In this document: piece by piece, positions 16,615 to 24,149 of the stretch
Numbering within the stretch: the stretch's first letter is position 1
How the letters are laid out: each line of letters starts with the position of its first letter
Assembly (NCBI RefSeq): GCF_014595945.1
Contig: NZ_JABXWU010000012.1
Coordinates: 1 to 64,000, forward strand
Direction of reading: 5' to 3'
DNA: 64,000 nucleotides
DNA from: Alkalibacillus aidingensis
GTDB taxonomy: Bacteria; Bacillota; Bacilli; Bacillales; Alkalibacillaceae
Translations under genes and position numbers: made by a program
The notes under the pieces: model-generated
Told to the model about the DNA's origin: nothing
What the model saw: the letters and a program-made list of their open reading frames with translations, nothing else
Databases searched by the model: none

Positions 16615-17515
16615 GCTACCTTTAATTGTTGCGCCGATGTTTTTAGTATCAACTCCTAAGATGGTAATTGAAGCAGGAAAGTCAGGAGTAATAGGGTCGT
16701 TCCCCTTATTAAATGCTAGACCGATCGAAACATGTGTAGAATGGTTAAAGGAAGTAAAAGCTGAGCTAACTGATCAGCCTTGGGCGGTCAATTTTATTGC
16801 TCATAAAAAATCAAATAAACGATATACTGAGGACCTTGAGTTAATTAGGGAATACCAACCACCGATTGTAATTACCTCTCTTGGTAGTCCAAAAGAAGCC
16901 ATTGAGGTCGTACACGGCTATGGTGGGACTGTTTATTCAGATGTCGCAACAGTGGAACATGCTAAGAAAGCTGCTCGATCTGGTGTGGATGGGTTAATCC
17001 TAGTCTGTGCTGGAGCTGGAGGCCACGGTGGAACATTAAACCCATTTGCATTTATAGCTGCCGTTAAAGAATTTTATGACGGTAAAATTGTTTTATCAGG
17101 CAGTATATCAACAGGAAAAGATATAGCAGCTGCTCAACTAATGGGAGCAGATTATGCATATATGGGAACTCGTTTCTTGGTGGCTAAGGAAAGTCATGCA
17201 CCTGAAGCATATAAAGACATGGTACTTGAGTCAACTATGGAAGATGTTATATATACAGATGCTTTTAGTGGTGTACACGCTAATTTGTTAAAGCCGAGTT
17301 TAAGAAAACAAGGAATTGACCCTCATGAGTTGACTTCAAAAGGAGAAGTTGATTTAACACACTTAGTTGATGTGAAAGCATGGCGAGATCTTTGGTCGGC
17401 CGGACATGGAGTTACAACGGTTAAAGAGAAGAAAACGACTAAAGAAATTATTAATCAGTTAAGCGAAGAATATGGAAAGGGGGTCATGCAACTTGTACCA
17501 AACGTTAAAAGTTGA
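16607..17515 (+). CDS. Nitronate monooxygenase / 2-nitropropane dioxygenase-like flavoprotein
   Basis: The 302-residue protein has the FMN TIM-barrel pattern of this family: P-L-I-V-A-P-M-F (about 4-11), the V-C-A-G-A-G-G-H-G-G block (about 126-135) with the likely catalytic His, and L-S-G-S-I-S-T-G with M-G-A-D-Y-A-Y-M-G-T-R-F (phosphate binding). The family includes true nitronate oxidases but also enzymes of acyl-CoA pathways, such as mycobacterial IpdC in steroid ring degradation, so oxidation of a CoA-bound ring or branched intermediate is possible. It overlaps both neighbours, which implies translational coupling. Confidence 0.85.
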   Translation: MSKLPLIVAPMFLVSTPKMVIEAGKSGVIGSFPLLNARPIETCVEWLKEVKAELTDQPWAVNFIAHKKSNKRYTEDLELIREYQPPIVITSLGSPKEAIEVVHGYGGTVYSDVATVEHAKKAARSGVDGLILVCAGAGGHGGTLNPFAFIAAVKEFYDGKIVLSGSISTGKDIAAAQLMGADYAYMGTRFLVAKESHAPEAYKDMVLESTMEDVIYTDAFSGVHANLLKPSLRKQGIDPHELTSKGEVDLTHLVDVKAWRDLWSAGHGVTTVKEKKTTKEIINQLSEEYGKGVMQLVPNVKS

Positions 17516-18314
17516 ACAGGATGAAGGTATCTTAACGGTGACATTAAATCGACCTGATGCGATGAATGCATATACTTATCAGATGAACGAGGAGCTAATG
17601 AATGTTTATCAAAAAGCGAATCAAGATGATCAGGTAAGAGTCATTATTGTGACAGGGGCAGGCCGAGCCTTTTGTGCTGGCATGGATCTTGATGAAGGTG
17701 ATACCACGTTTCAAACTGAAGATACGATAGAATCCTTTCGTGATATTGGTGGGAAAACGAGTCTAACGGTTTATGAACTAAATAAACCAATTATCGCGGC
17801 CATTAATGGTCCTGCTGTTGGCATTGGTCTAACGATGACATTACCAATGGATCTAAGAATTGTTAAGAAAAATACCAAAATCGGATTTGTCTTTGGAAGA
17901 AGGGGAATCGGACCTGAAGCAGCATCGGGCTGGTTTTTACCTCGTGTGGTACCAATGGGGAAAGCCTTAGAGTGGACGTTAACTGGGAGAATGATTCCGA
18001 CCGAGGAAGCATATCAGGCTGGGTTAGTTCAATATGAGGAGGAAGATCCGTTAAATAAAGCATATGAGATTGCTAGAGAAATCGTCGAAAATACGGCAGC
18101 TACATCGAATGCATTTACTAGACAGTTAATTTGGCAAATGAGAGGAGATCAACATCCTGAACGATCGCATTTAATTGAATCAAAGTATTTATATTGGGCT
18201 AGTAGAAACAAAGATTCAAAAGAGGGGATCGAATCTTTTATGGAAAAGCGAAAGCCAGATTTTCCACTATCAGCTAGTGATTTACCAAACTTTTTTACAG
18301 AAAAGAGGGAGTAG
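17493..18314 (+). CDS. Enoyl-CoA hydratase/isomerase family protein (G-P-E type site)
   Basis: The 273-residue crotonase starts at TTG 17493, with AAAGGGGG at 17476-17483; the in-frame ATG at 17472 lies upstream of that site. It overlaps the previous gene by 23 bases. Motifs are A-F-C-A-G-M-D-L and G-P-A-V-G-I-G-L-T-M-T. The first hydratase Glu is replaced (G-L-T-M) and the second site reads R-R-G-I-G-P-E-A-A-S-G-W, with Glu at the position where PaaG-like isomerases carry Asp. It is probably an isomerase or an atypical hydratase. Confidence 0.85.
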   Translation: MYQTLKVEQDEGILTVTLNRPDAMNAYTYQMNEELMNVYQKANQDDQVRVIIVTGAGRAFCAGMDLDEGDTTFQTEDTIESFRDIGGKTSLTVYELNKPIIAAINGPAVGIGLTMTLPMDLRIVKKNTKIGFVFGRRGIGPEAASGWFLPRVVPMGKALEWTLTGRMIPTEEAYQAGLVQYEEEDPLNKAYEIAREIVENTAATSNAFTRQLIWQMRGDQHPERSHLIESKYLYWASRNKDSKEGIESFMEKRKPDFPLSASDLPNFFTEKRE

Positions 18315-18316
18315 TC

Positions 18317-19156
18317 ATGACAATAGGTGTATTAGGTTCAGGTATTATGGGGAATGGAATTGCTCAAGTTTTTGCTATGAGTGGGTACAACGTGACTATT
18401 GTTGACTTGAAGGAATCCGCACTAATTAATGCAAAGCAGGCAATCGAACATAGTGTAGTTAAAATGCTAGAAAAGAAAAATTATGAAGAAAGTGTTGAGT
18501 CAATTATTAACCGAATTTCCTTTACAACGAATCAAGAAGAGTTAAAGGATGCTGAGTTAGTTGTTGAAGCTATTGTAGAAAATATTGAGGCAAAAAAGAG
18601 TGTATTTAAGGAGTTAGAGGAAATTTGTGGCGATTCAACGATTTTGGCGACGAACACATCGAGTTTATCCGTGACAGAAATTGCTGCTGTTACAAATAGG
18701 CCAGAAAGAGTATGTGGCATGCACTTCTTTAATCCAGTACCGGTTATGAAATTGGTTGAAATAATTAGGGGGGAAGAAACATCTGAGGCCGTTATCAATC
18801 GAATAAAGTCTTTGACGGATGACATTAACAAAGACCACATTTTAGTATCAGATGCCCCTTTATTTGTCGTCAATAGAATTTTAGTGCCGATGATTTCCGA
18901 GGCCATATTCGTTTTGGATGAGGGGATTGCTTCTGCAGAAGATATAGATCAAGGAATGATGTTAGGTGCAAATCACCCGATTGGACCTTTAAAGTTAGCT
19001 GATTTAATTGGTTTAGATACGTTGCTGTATGTTCAACAATCTTTGCTAAATGAAACAGATGACCCTAAGTACCGTATACCAAGGTCGCTAAAACGTTTAG
19101 TAAGGGCCGGACATTATGGGCGTAAAACGGGTAAAGGGTTTTATAATTATAAGTAG
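18317..19156 (+). CDS. 3-hydroxyacyl-CoA dehydrogenase (NAD-dependent, single-function)
   Basis: The 279-residue enzyme has the NAD-binding loop G-V-L-G-S-G-I-M-G-N-G-I-A (about 4-16), T-N-T-S-S-L-S-V-T and the catalytic block M-H-F-F-N-P-V-P-V-M-K-L-V-E (His about 136, Glu about 148). Its length equals that of stand-alone HBD/PaaH-type enzymes. It oxidises 3S-hydroxyacyl-CoA to 3-ketoacyl-CoA for the thiolase. It is the last gene of the operon; a weak terminator-like hairpin follows. Confidence 0.93.
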   Translation: MTIGVLGSGIMGNGIAQVFAMSGYNVTIVDLKESALINAKQAIEHSVVKMLEKKNYEESVESIINRISFTTNQEELKDAELVVEAIVENIEAKKSVFKELEEICGDSTILATNTSSLSVTEIAAVTNRPERVCGMHFFNPVPVMKLVEIIRGEETSEAVINRIKSLTDDINKDHILVSDAPLFVVNRILVPMISEAIFVLDEGIASAEDIDQGMMLGANHPIGPLKLADLIGLDTLLYVQQSLLNETDDPKYRIPRSLKRLVRAGHYGRKTGKGFYNYK

Positions 19157-19164
19157 GTTTAAAT

Positions 19165-19190
19165 AGGGTTCAAAATCCCTTTTTCTATTT
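19165..19190 (+). terminator. Possible weak terminator at the end of the acyl-CoA operon
   Basis: AGGG and CCCT form a short stem around TTCAAAAT, followed by TTTTTCTATTT. The stem is only 4-5 bp, so read-through into the amidohydrolase gene is possible. Confidence 0.4.
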
Positions 19191-19272
19191 CGACCCCCGA
19201 AGTAATTTACAAACTGGTAGACTTACTATATTATGAATATTAAGCAAATAAACAAAATTGGGGGAAGAGAGA

Positions 19273-20406
19273 ATGCTAGTTTTTAAGAATGCATCGGGAT
19301 TTGACGGGTTAGGTAAGTACTTTGAAAATCAAGTAATTATCGTTGAGGATGGTCAAATCAAAGAATTAACTGATACATATGACATTCCGAGTGACGCTTT
19401 GGTCATTGATTTGGCTGGGAAAGTTGTGTCACCTGGTTTAATCGATGTCCATACACATTTAGGTGTGTTTGAAGAGGGGAAAGGACCTTCAGGGCATGAT
19501 TTCAATGAAACAAGTGATGCAAATACGGCACAGGTTCGTGCGATTGATGGAGTAAATCCTTTTGATGAAGGGTTTGAGGATGCGCGTCAAGCAGGTGTGA
19601 CAACGATTCAGACGTTACCGGGTAGTGCTAATGTGATCGGTGGCGAGATGGTCATTCTAAAGACGGTAGGAACCGTTGTGGATCAGATGGTGGTGCGAAA
19701 TCCGTCTGGGTTAAAAGCAGCAACTGGTGAAAACCCTAAACGTGTCCACGGTGGGAAAGGAAAGCTTCCAACGACGCGAATGGGTGTGGCTTCGGTTTTA
19801 AGAGATAAGCTATATGAAGCGAAGACGTATATAGAGAAGCGAGAGAAAGGTGAAGCAGATTATAAACTTGAGCTTGAGCATATTGCAAAAGTGTTAAAAG
19901 GTGAAATGCCTTTACGTGTTCATGCGCATCGCGCCGAGGATATTGCAACCGTTTTACGGGTAAAGCGTGAGTTTGAGATTGATGTGACCGTTGAACATGG
20001 CACGGAGGGTCACTTAATTCCAGAGTTTATTGCCGAGCACAATGTAAGTGTCGCTGTTGGTCCGACACTAGGTTCACGTTCAAAGGTAGAATTAGAGAAT
20101 AAAGGTTGGGGAACATTGGCTGTATATGCTAAACATGAGGTGCCGTTCACGATTACGACAGACCATCCAGTTGTACCTATTGATCACTTAATGACGAGTG
20201 CGATTATGGGTGTGAAAAACGGGTTATCGGAACAAGAGGCGATGAAGGCTCTAACTATTAATGGTGCAAAACATTTAGGGATTGAAGAACGTGTTGGATC
20301 AATTGAACCAGGTAAGGATGCTGACTTAGTCATCTGGAGTGGTGATCCGTTTGATTTAAGAAATAAAGTCGAAGCAACTTATATTAATGGTGAGAAGGTC
20401 AATTAA
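19273..20406 (+). CDS. Metal-dependent amidohydrolase (imidazolonepropionase-like)
   Basis: The 377-residue protein belongs to the amidohydrolase superfamily. Metal ligands are visible in D-V-H-T-H-L-G (about 57-63), R-V-H-A-H-R, V-E-H-G-T-E-G-H and T-T-D-H-P-V (the Asp). The composite beta-sandwich ends with G-S-I-E-P-G-K-D-A-D-L-V-I-W-S-G-D-P, as in stand-alone amidohydrolases of bacilli. The substrate is unknown. GGGGGAAGAG is the ribosome binding site for the ATG at 19273. It is separated by 116 bp from the operon upstream and ends in a strong terminator. Confidence 0.88.
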   Translation: MLVFKNASGFDGLGKYFENQVIIVEDGQIKELTDTYDIPSDALVIDLAGKVVSPGLIDVHTHLGVFEEGKGPSGHDFNETSDANTAQVRAIDGVNPFDEGFEDARQAGVTTIQTLPGSANVIGGEMVILKTVGTVVDQMVVRNPSGLKAATGENPKRVHGGKGKLPTTRMGVASVLRDKLYEAKTYIEKREKGEADYKLELEHIAKVLKGEMPLRVHAHRAEDIATVLRVKREFEIDVTVEHGTEGHLIPEFIAEHNVSVAVGPTLGSRSKVELENKGWGTLAVYAKHEVPFTITTDHPVVPIDHLMTSAIMGVKNGLSEQEAMKALTINGAKHLGIEERVGSIEPGKDADLVIWSGDPFDLRNKVEATYINGEKVN

Positions 20407-20431
20407 TTATTAGTCATACCAGGAATCTTGC

Positions 20432-20468
20432 AGACTGTCTAAAACTAGTGGTTTTTAGACAGTCTTTT
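20432..20468 (+). terminator. Rho-independent terminator after the amidohydrolase
   Basis: AGACTGTCTAAAA pairs perfectly with TTTTAGACAGTCT around an 8-base loop and continues into T residues. Confidence 0.92.
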
Positions 20469-20571
20469 TACGTTAGGAGACCTTGTTTTCGAAAGTGAGG
20501 TAAATTAGAATAGTAGTTAGAATTTTCTAACATAAGGGGCATCAAAATACGTTTAAGGAGTGGGCTTTTTC

Positions 20572-22182
20572 ATGAACATTGATGCAAATGTTGTGGAAGG
20601 ACTTGGACAGACTTTAAGTCAAGTGAGGCGTCAAACGCTTGGAGACCTATTGTTAAGAACCAAAGAGCGTATGCCTGAAAAATTTGCCTTAGCATACGGT
20701 GAAAAGCGACTAAACTATGCAGAGTTAGATGATTTAGTGAACCAGACTGCACATGCATTTTTAGAAAATGGCATGAAAAAAGGTGACATGATTACGGTTA
20801 TGTCGAAGAACAGTCTTGATTTTGTCGTGGTTATGTTTGCTTTAGCACGAATTGGGGCAGTGATGATTCCGATTAATTACATGTTAGGTGTTGAAGATGT
20901 TCGTTATATTTTGAAGCATGCTAGAGCTAACGGGTTAATTGCTTCTAAAGAATGTGCTCCTGTTCTTGACGAGTCTTCGGGTGAATTAGAAATCCTGCAT
21001 CGATATTTAATGGATTATGATTCAAATGAAGATCTACCCGATCAGCTTTCTCATTGGTTTCCACTAGATGAAGCAAGAAAAGGAATGTCACAAGATTTAG
21101 TCAATGCTGATCTTGATGATGACGATCTGGTGCACGTGTTATACACGAGTGGGACGGAATCACGTCCTAAGGGGGTCATGCTAAGTCATAAAAGCATTAT
21201 TAGTGAATATATGAGTTGTATCGTAGACGGAAAAATGGAAGAGAAAGATGTCTTAGTTCATGCATTACCTTTCTATCACAGTGCACAGTTACACGTCTTC
21301 TTAGGACCAAGCATATATCTAGGTTCAAGTGGAATTGTTTTACCAGGTGCAAGTCCTGACGTCATATTGGAGACGATTGAGAAAGAGGGTGCAACTCAGT
21401 TATTTTGCCCACCTACTGTTTGGATTGCTTTACTACGTCACCCTGATTTTGACCGGCGCGATTTATCTACGCTACAGAAGTGCTATTATGGTGCAGCAAT
21501 TATGCCAAGGGAAATATTAAAAGAGTTATCTGAGCGATTACCCAATGCAGAGTTTTGGAATTTTTATGGTCAGACAGAAGTGGCTCCATTAGCGACAGCT
21601 CTTCAACCAGAAGATCAGCTTCGTAAGCTAGGATCTGCAGGAAAGCCGACGTTAAATATGCAAACGAAGTTAGTTGACGATGAAGGAAATGAAGTGCGCC
21701 GTGGTGAAGTTGGAGAGATTGTTCACCGGACTCCACATGCGATGAAAGGGTATTTACATGATCCAGAGAAAACTGCTGAAGTATTTAAGAATGGTTGGTT
21801 TCATAGTGGTGATTTAGGTGTGATGGATAACGAGGGTTATATTACAATTGTCGACCGTAAGAAGGACATGATCAACACAGGTGGTGTCAATGTATCCAGT
21901 CGAGAAATTGAGGAAACCATCTATCAAATGGAAGGTGTGTCTGAGGTCGCTGTAATTAGTATTCCAGACCGTTATTGGATCGAGGCAGTCACGGCAATCA
22001 TCGTTCCCAAAGATGGTGTTTATATGACGAAAGAAGCCGTTAGTGAATTTTGTAAGCAACATTTATCAAAATTTAAAGTGCCAAAATATGTAGAGTTTAC
22101 AGACTCCTTACCAAAAAATCCGAGTGGAAAAGTGCTGAAACGTTCGCTAAGAGATCAATATGAGGAGTTAGCTGAAGGATAA
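20572..22182 (+). CDS. Acyl-CoA synthetase (fatty-acid CoA ligase family)
   Basis: The 536-residue ligase has the P-loop Y-T-S-G-T-E-S-R-P-K-G (about 186-196), a Y-G-Q-T-E-V-A-P block, W-F-H-S-G-D-L-G with D-R-K-K-D-M-I-N-T-G-G, and the C-terminal Lys in P-S-G-K-V-L-K-R. The T-E-S version of the P-loop is allowed in the AMP-binding family. It is a second CoA ligase outside the operon with its own ribosome binding site (AAGGAG, about 11 bases before the ATG) and terminator. It probably activates fatty acids. An in-frame GTG at 20560 sits on the binding site and is rejected. Confidence 0.9.
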   Translation: MNIDANVVEGLGQTLSQVRRQTLGDLLLRTKERMPEKFALAYGEKRLNYAELDDLVNQTAHAFLENGMKKGDMITVMSKNSLDFVVVMFALARIGAVMIPINYMLGVEDVRYILKHARANGLIASKECAPVLDESSGELEILHRYLMDYDSNEDLPDQLSHWFPLDEARKGMSQDLVNADLDDDDLVHVLYTSGTESRPKGVMLSHKSIISEYMSCIVDGKMEEKDVLVHALPFYHSAQLHVFLGPSIYLGSSGIVLPGASPDVILETIEKEGATQLFCPPTVWIALLRHPDFDRRDLSTLQKCYYGAAIMPREILKELSERLPNAEFWNFYGQTEVAPLATALQPEDQLRKLGSAGKPTLNMQTKLVDDEGNEVRRGEVGEIVHRTPHAMKGYLHDPEKTAEVFKNGWFHSGDLGVMDNEGYITIVDRKKDMINTGGVNVSSREIEETIYQMEGVSEVAVISIPDRYWIEAVTAIIVPKDGVYMTKEAVSEFCKQHLSKFKVPKYVEFTDSLPKNPSGKVLKRSLRDQYEELAEG

Positions 22183-22189
22183 ATGATAT

Positions 22190-22234
22190 GAGCTGTTCCT
22201 AAAGCCTTTTGTATAGGCCTTGGGAGCAGCTTTT
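22190..22234 (+). terminator. Rho-independent terminator after the acyl-CoA synthetase
   Basis: GAGCTGTTCCTAAAGCC pairs with GGCCTTGGGAGCAGCTT, using a few G-T pairs, and ends in TTTT. Confidence 0.8.
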
Positions 22235-22263
22235 AAGGTGCGATGCAGGAATTTGTCTTTTAA

Positions 22264-22421
22264 GCGTGTGACTGGGGAATGAGAGTGCGCCTCTATTCCT
22301 GGAGCGCAGCCATAAAGTGTGTGACCGGTCAAAGAGAGCAGTCCTCAATTCCCGGAGCCCGGGCATAAAGTAAGTGACCGGTCAAAGAGAGCGGTCCTCT
22401 ATTTCCAAATGCCAACACCTA
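22264..22421. repeat. Tandem array of a 53-bp repeat, three copies
   Basis: GTGAC landmarks at 22268, 22321 and 22374 give an exact 53-bp period. Units share G-T-G-A-C-C-G-G-T-C (an 8-bp palindrome GACCGGTC in units 2 and 3), AGAGAGC.GTCCTC and CATAAAGT. The third unit decays after about 45 bases. No coding frame runs through it. The rest of the 376-bp gap (22183-22558) holds the terminator and AT-rich sequence with nothing recognisable. Confidence 0.85.
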
Positions 22422-22558
22422 ATCACTCAACCGGGAGCATAGAACCAATTTCATAGTTATTCATACTCTGTTTGGTTTAATTTTGCATGAATTTCGGAAC
22501 AAAACATCCATATTGTTAAAGTCTTGCATCAAATTCCCTTATATAAATTTTCACCCTA

Positions 22559-22987
22559 TCATATCAAACGTTTGTAAAAACCTGTTGCTTTTGCCTCAAA
22601 ACCACGTCTAATATAGAATCGGTGGGCCGTATGTCTTTCACGGCGGTTCCCACTATTAAGAACTAGTTTAGTCGCCTCATTTTGTTTAGCCCACTTTTCG
22701 GCTTCATCCATGAGTTGTTCACCAATCCCTTGGTTTCGATAATCGGAATCGACGACTAAAGCGACAATTCTGACGTAGTTGTCGTTGTTTTCGTAGTGAT
22801 AGCCGAGGATCATACCAATCATGCCCACTAGTTTTCCGTCTTTTTCTTTAACTAATGTCTTGTATTCAGGGCTTGAATTAATTTTCTCCATTCGATGTTT
22901 CATTTCTTCCTCAGTTGTTGGGTAGCCTAGCTCACCTATTAAATAGGCTAGTTTGACCATATCGTCTGAAGTGGCTGGTCTAATCAT
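22559..22987 (-). CDS. GNAT-family N-acetyltransferase
   Basis: The 142-residue protein is a GNAT enzyme. It begins I-R-P-A-T-S-D-D, has the acetyl-CoA-binding motif V-D-S-D-Y-R-N-Q-G-I-G-E-Q-L (about 79-92) and the C-terminal R-F-Y-I-R-R-G-F. The substrate is unknown. AAAAGGAGT precedes the ATG. It lies 20 bp downstream of the flavin reductase-like gene and is probably co-transcribed with it. Confidence 0.9.
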   Translation of the reverse strand: MIRPATSDDMVKLAYLIGELGYPTTEEEMKHRMEKINSSPEYKTLVKEKDGKLVGMIGMILGYHYENNDNYVRIVALVVDSDYRNQGIGEQLMDEAEKWAKQNEATKLVLNSGNRRERHTAHRFYIRRGFEAKATGFYKRLI

Positions 22988-23007
22988 AACAGACTCCTTT
23001 TCAAAAA

Positions 23008-23631
23008 TTATTCTGTTTCAGTCGGGCGCTCAAGATGAATCGGTTGATCTAACGTTGAATAACTAGGTCCGGATAAACGTGCAAGTGGGTTTAAGGCTTG
23101 TGCGTCAATTTTATTTCCATCTTGATAAACAGTGTGATCAATATGATATTGGACAACCTTTCCGATTAGTAAATCGTTATGGTACTCACCATTTTCCCCA
23201 AGTGGTATATGATCAAAGAGCTCGCATTCAAGACGAATTTTGCATTCTTTAATACCAGGGACCGACACTTTGTCGCTTGGGATGGTTGTTAAATTGGCTT
23301 TGTCAATTTCGCTAATGTGCTCTTTGTAAGGGGCGGAGGTTTGGTTCATTTGCTCAATTAGATCAACGTCAACTATATGTACGACGAATTCCTTTTGGCT
23401 TAAGGCGTTTTTAGCCGTGTGTTTGACTATTTCTCCGTCAATTCTACCAACAGATATGGCAACTAATAGTGGCTCGGCGCTAATCATATTAAAAAAGCTG
23501 TATGGAGCCGCGTTGATGACGCCTTGCTCATTTTGAGATGTGACGAATGCGATTGGTCTTGGGATGATACTGCCACTTAATAGCTTATAATTTTCCTGTT
23601 TGTTCAGGGTTTTCGGGTCAATTGTTTTCAT
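23008..23631 (-). CDS. Flavin reductase-like, FMN-binding split-barrel protein
   Basis: The 207-residue protein shows the flavin reductase-like pattern S-G-S-I-I-P-R-P-I-A-F-V-T-S (about 19-32), N-A-A-P-Y-S-F-F-N-M-I-S and a C-terminal P-L-A-R-L-S-G-P-S-Y segment. Such proteins bind FMN and act as flavin reductases or unknown flavoproteins. AAGGAGGATACTC precedes the ATG at 23631; a longer frame to 23688 has no ribosome binding site and is rejected. It faces the zinc-ribbon gene divergently. Confidence 0.88.
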   Translation of the reverse strand: MKTIDPKTLNKQENYKLLSGSIIPRPIAFVTSQNEQGVINAAPYSFFNMISAEPLLVAISVGRIDGEIVKHTAKNALSQKEFVVHIVDVDLIEQMNQTSAPYKEHISEIDKANLTTIPSDKVSVPGIKECKIRLECELFDHIPLGENGEYHNDLLIGKVVQYHIDHTVYQDGNKIDAQALNPLARLSGPSYSTLDQPIHLERPTETE

Positions 23632-23753
23632 GAGTATCCTCCTTATATGGATTACTATATACGTTATTATATTATCAGAAAATAACAAAAGGTTAAAAAG
23701 TTATGGAAGAAATTATGCTATAATTGTTAGTAATATGAGTGAGGAGTGAGGGG

Positions 23754-24149
23754 ATGTCATCGTTTTATGAACTGGAAAGGAAACGATTACTTGCGGAAAA
23801 GTCATGGTGGTTAGCCAAATTAGGAGAGTCTATTTACCATCAGTATCGGATGGGGAATTTATATAGTGAAGAGTTGAAGGAATTTGGAGAGAAGTTACAG
23901 ACACTTGATGAAAGGTTGCATCAGGTGAGGGTTAATGAAGAGAGTATTAAGATTAACTATTGTGTATGTGGTCATGAGGTTGACACAGAAGACAAATATT
24001 GCGGTAAATGTGGAGTGGAATTAAGTCATTTACGGGCTAATCGAAAGGGAATCGCCTGTACTTATTGCCAGACAGAGTTAATGGCGCAGGCGAACTTTTG
24101 TCATGTTTGTGGCATGAGGCATGAGCAAGGTCAGGAGGATTTGGCGTGA
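23754..24149 (+). CDS. Zinc-ribbon protein with N-terminal helix
   Basis: The 131-residue soluble protein has a charged helical N-terminus (about 1-60) and two C-terminal zinc ribbons: C-x-C-x(10)-C-x2-C around residues 72-87, and C-x2-C-x(9)-C-x2-C (T-Y-C-Q-T, F-C-H-V-C-G-M) near 104-119. A TATAAT at 23719-23724 and AGTGAGGGG precede the ATG at 23754. It overlaps the next gene (GTGA), which also starts with zinc ribbons, so the two are probably partners. The function is unknown. Confidence 0.75.
   Translation: MSSFYELERKRLLAEKSWWLAKLGESIYHQYRMGNLYSEELKEFGEKLQTLDERLHQVRVNEESIKINYCVCGHEVDTEDKYCGKCGVELSHLRANRKGIACTYCQTELMAQANFCHVCGMRHEQGQEDLA

Noticed and set aside
21150-21185. Atypical P-loop (T-S-G-T-E-S-R-P-K-G) of the second acyl-CoA synthetase as a sign of lost function
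   Set aside because: Glu and Ser at these positions are allowed in the AMP-binding signature, and all other motifs are intact.
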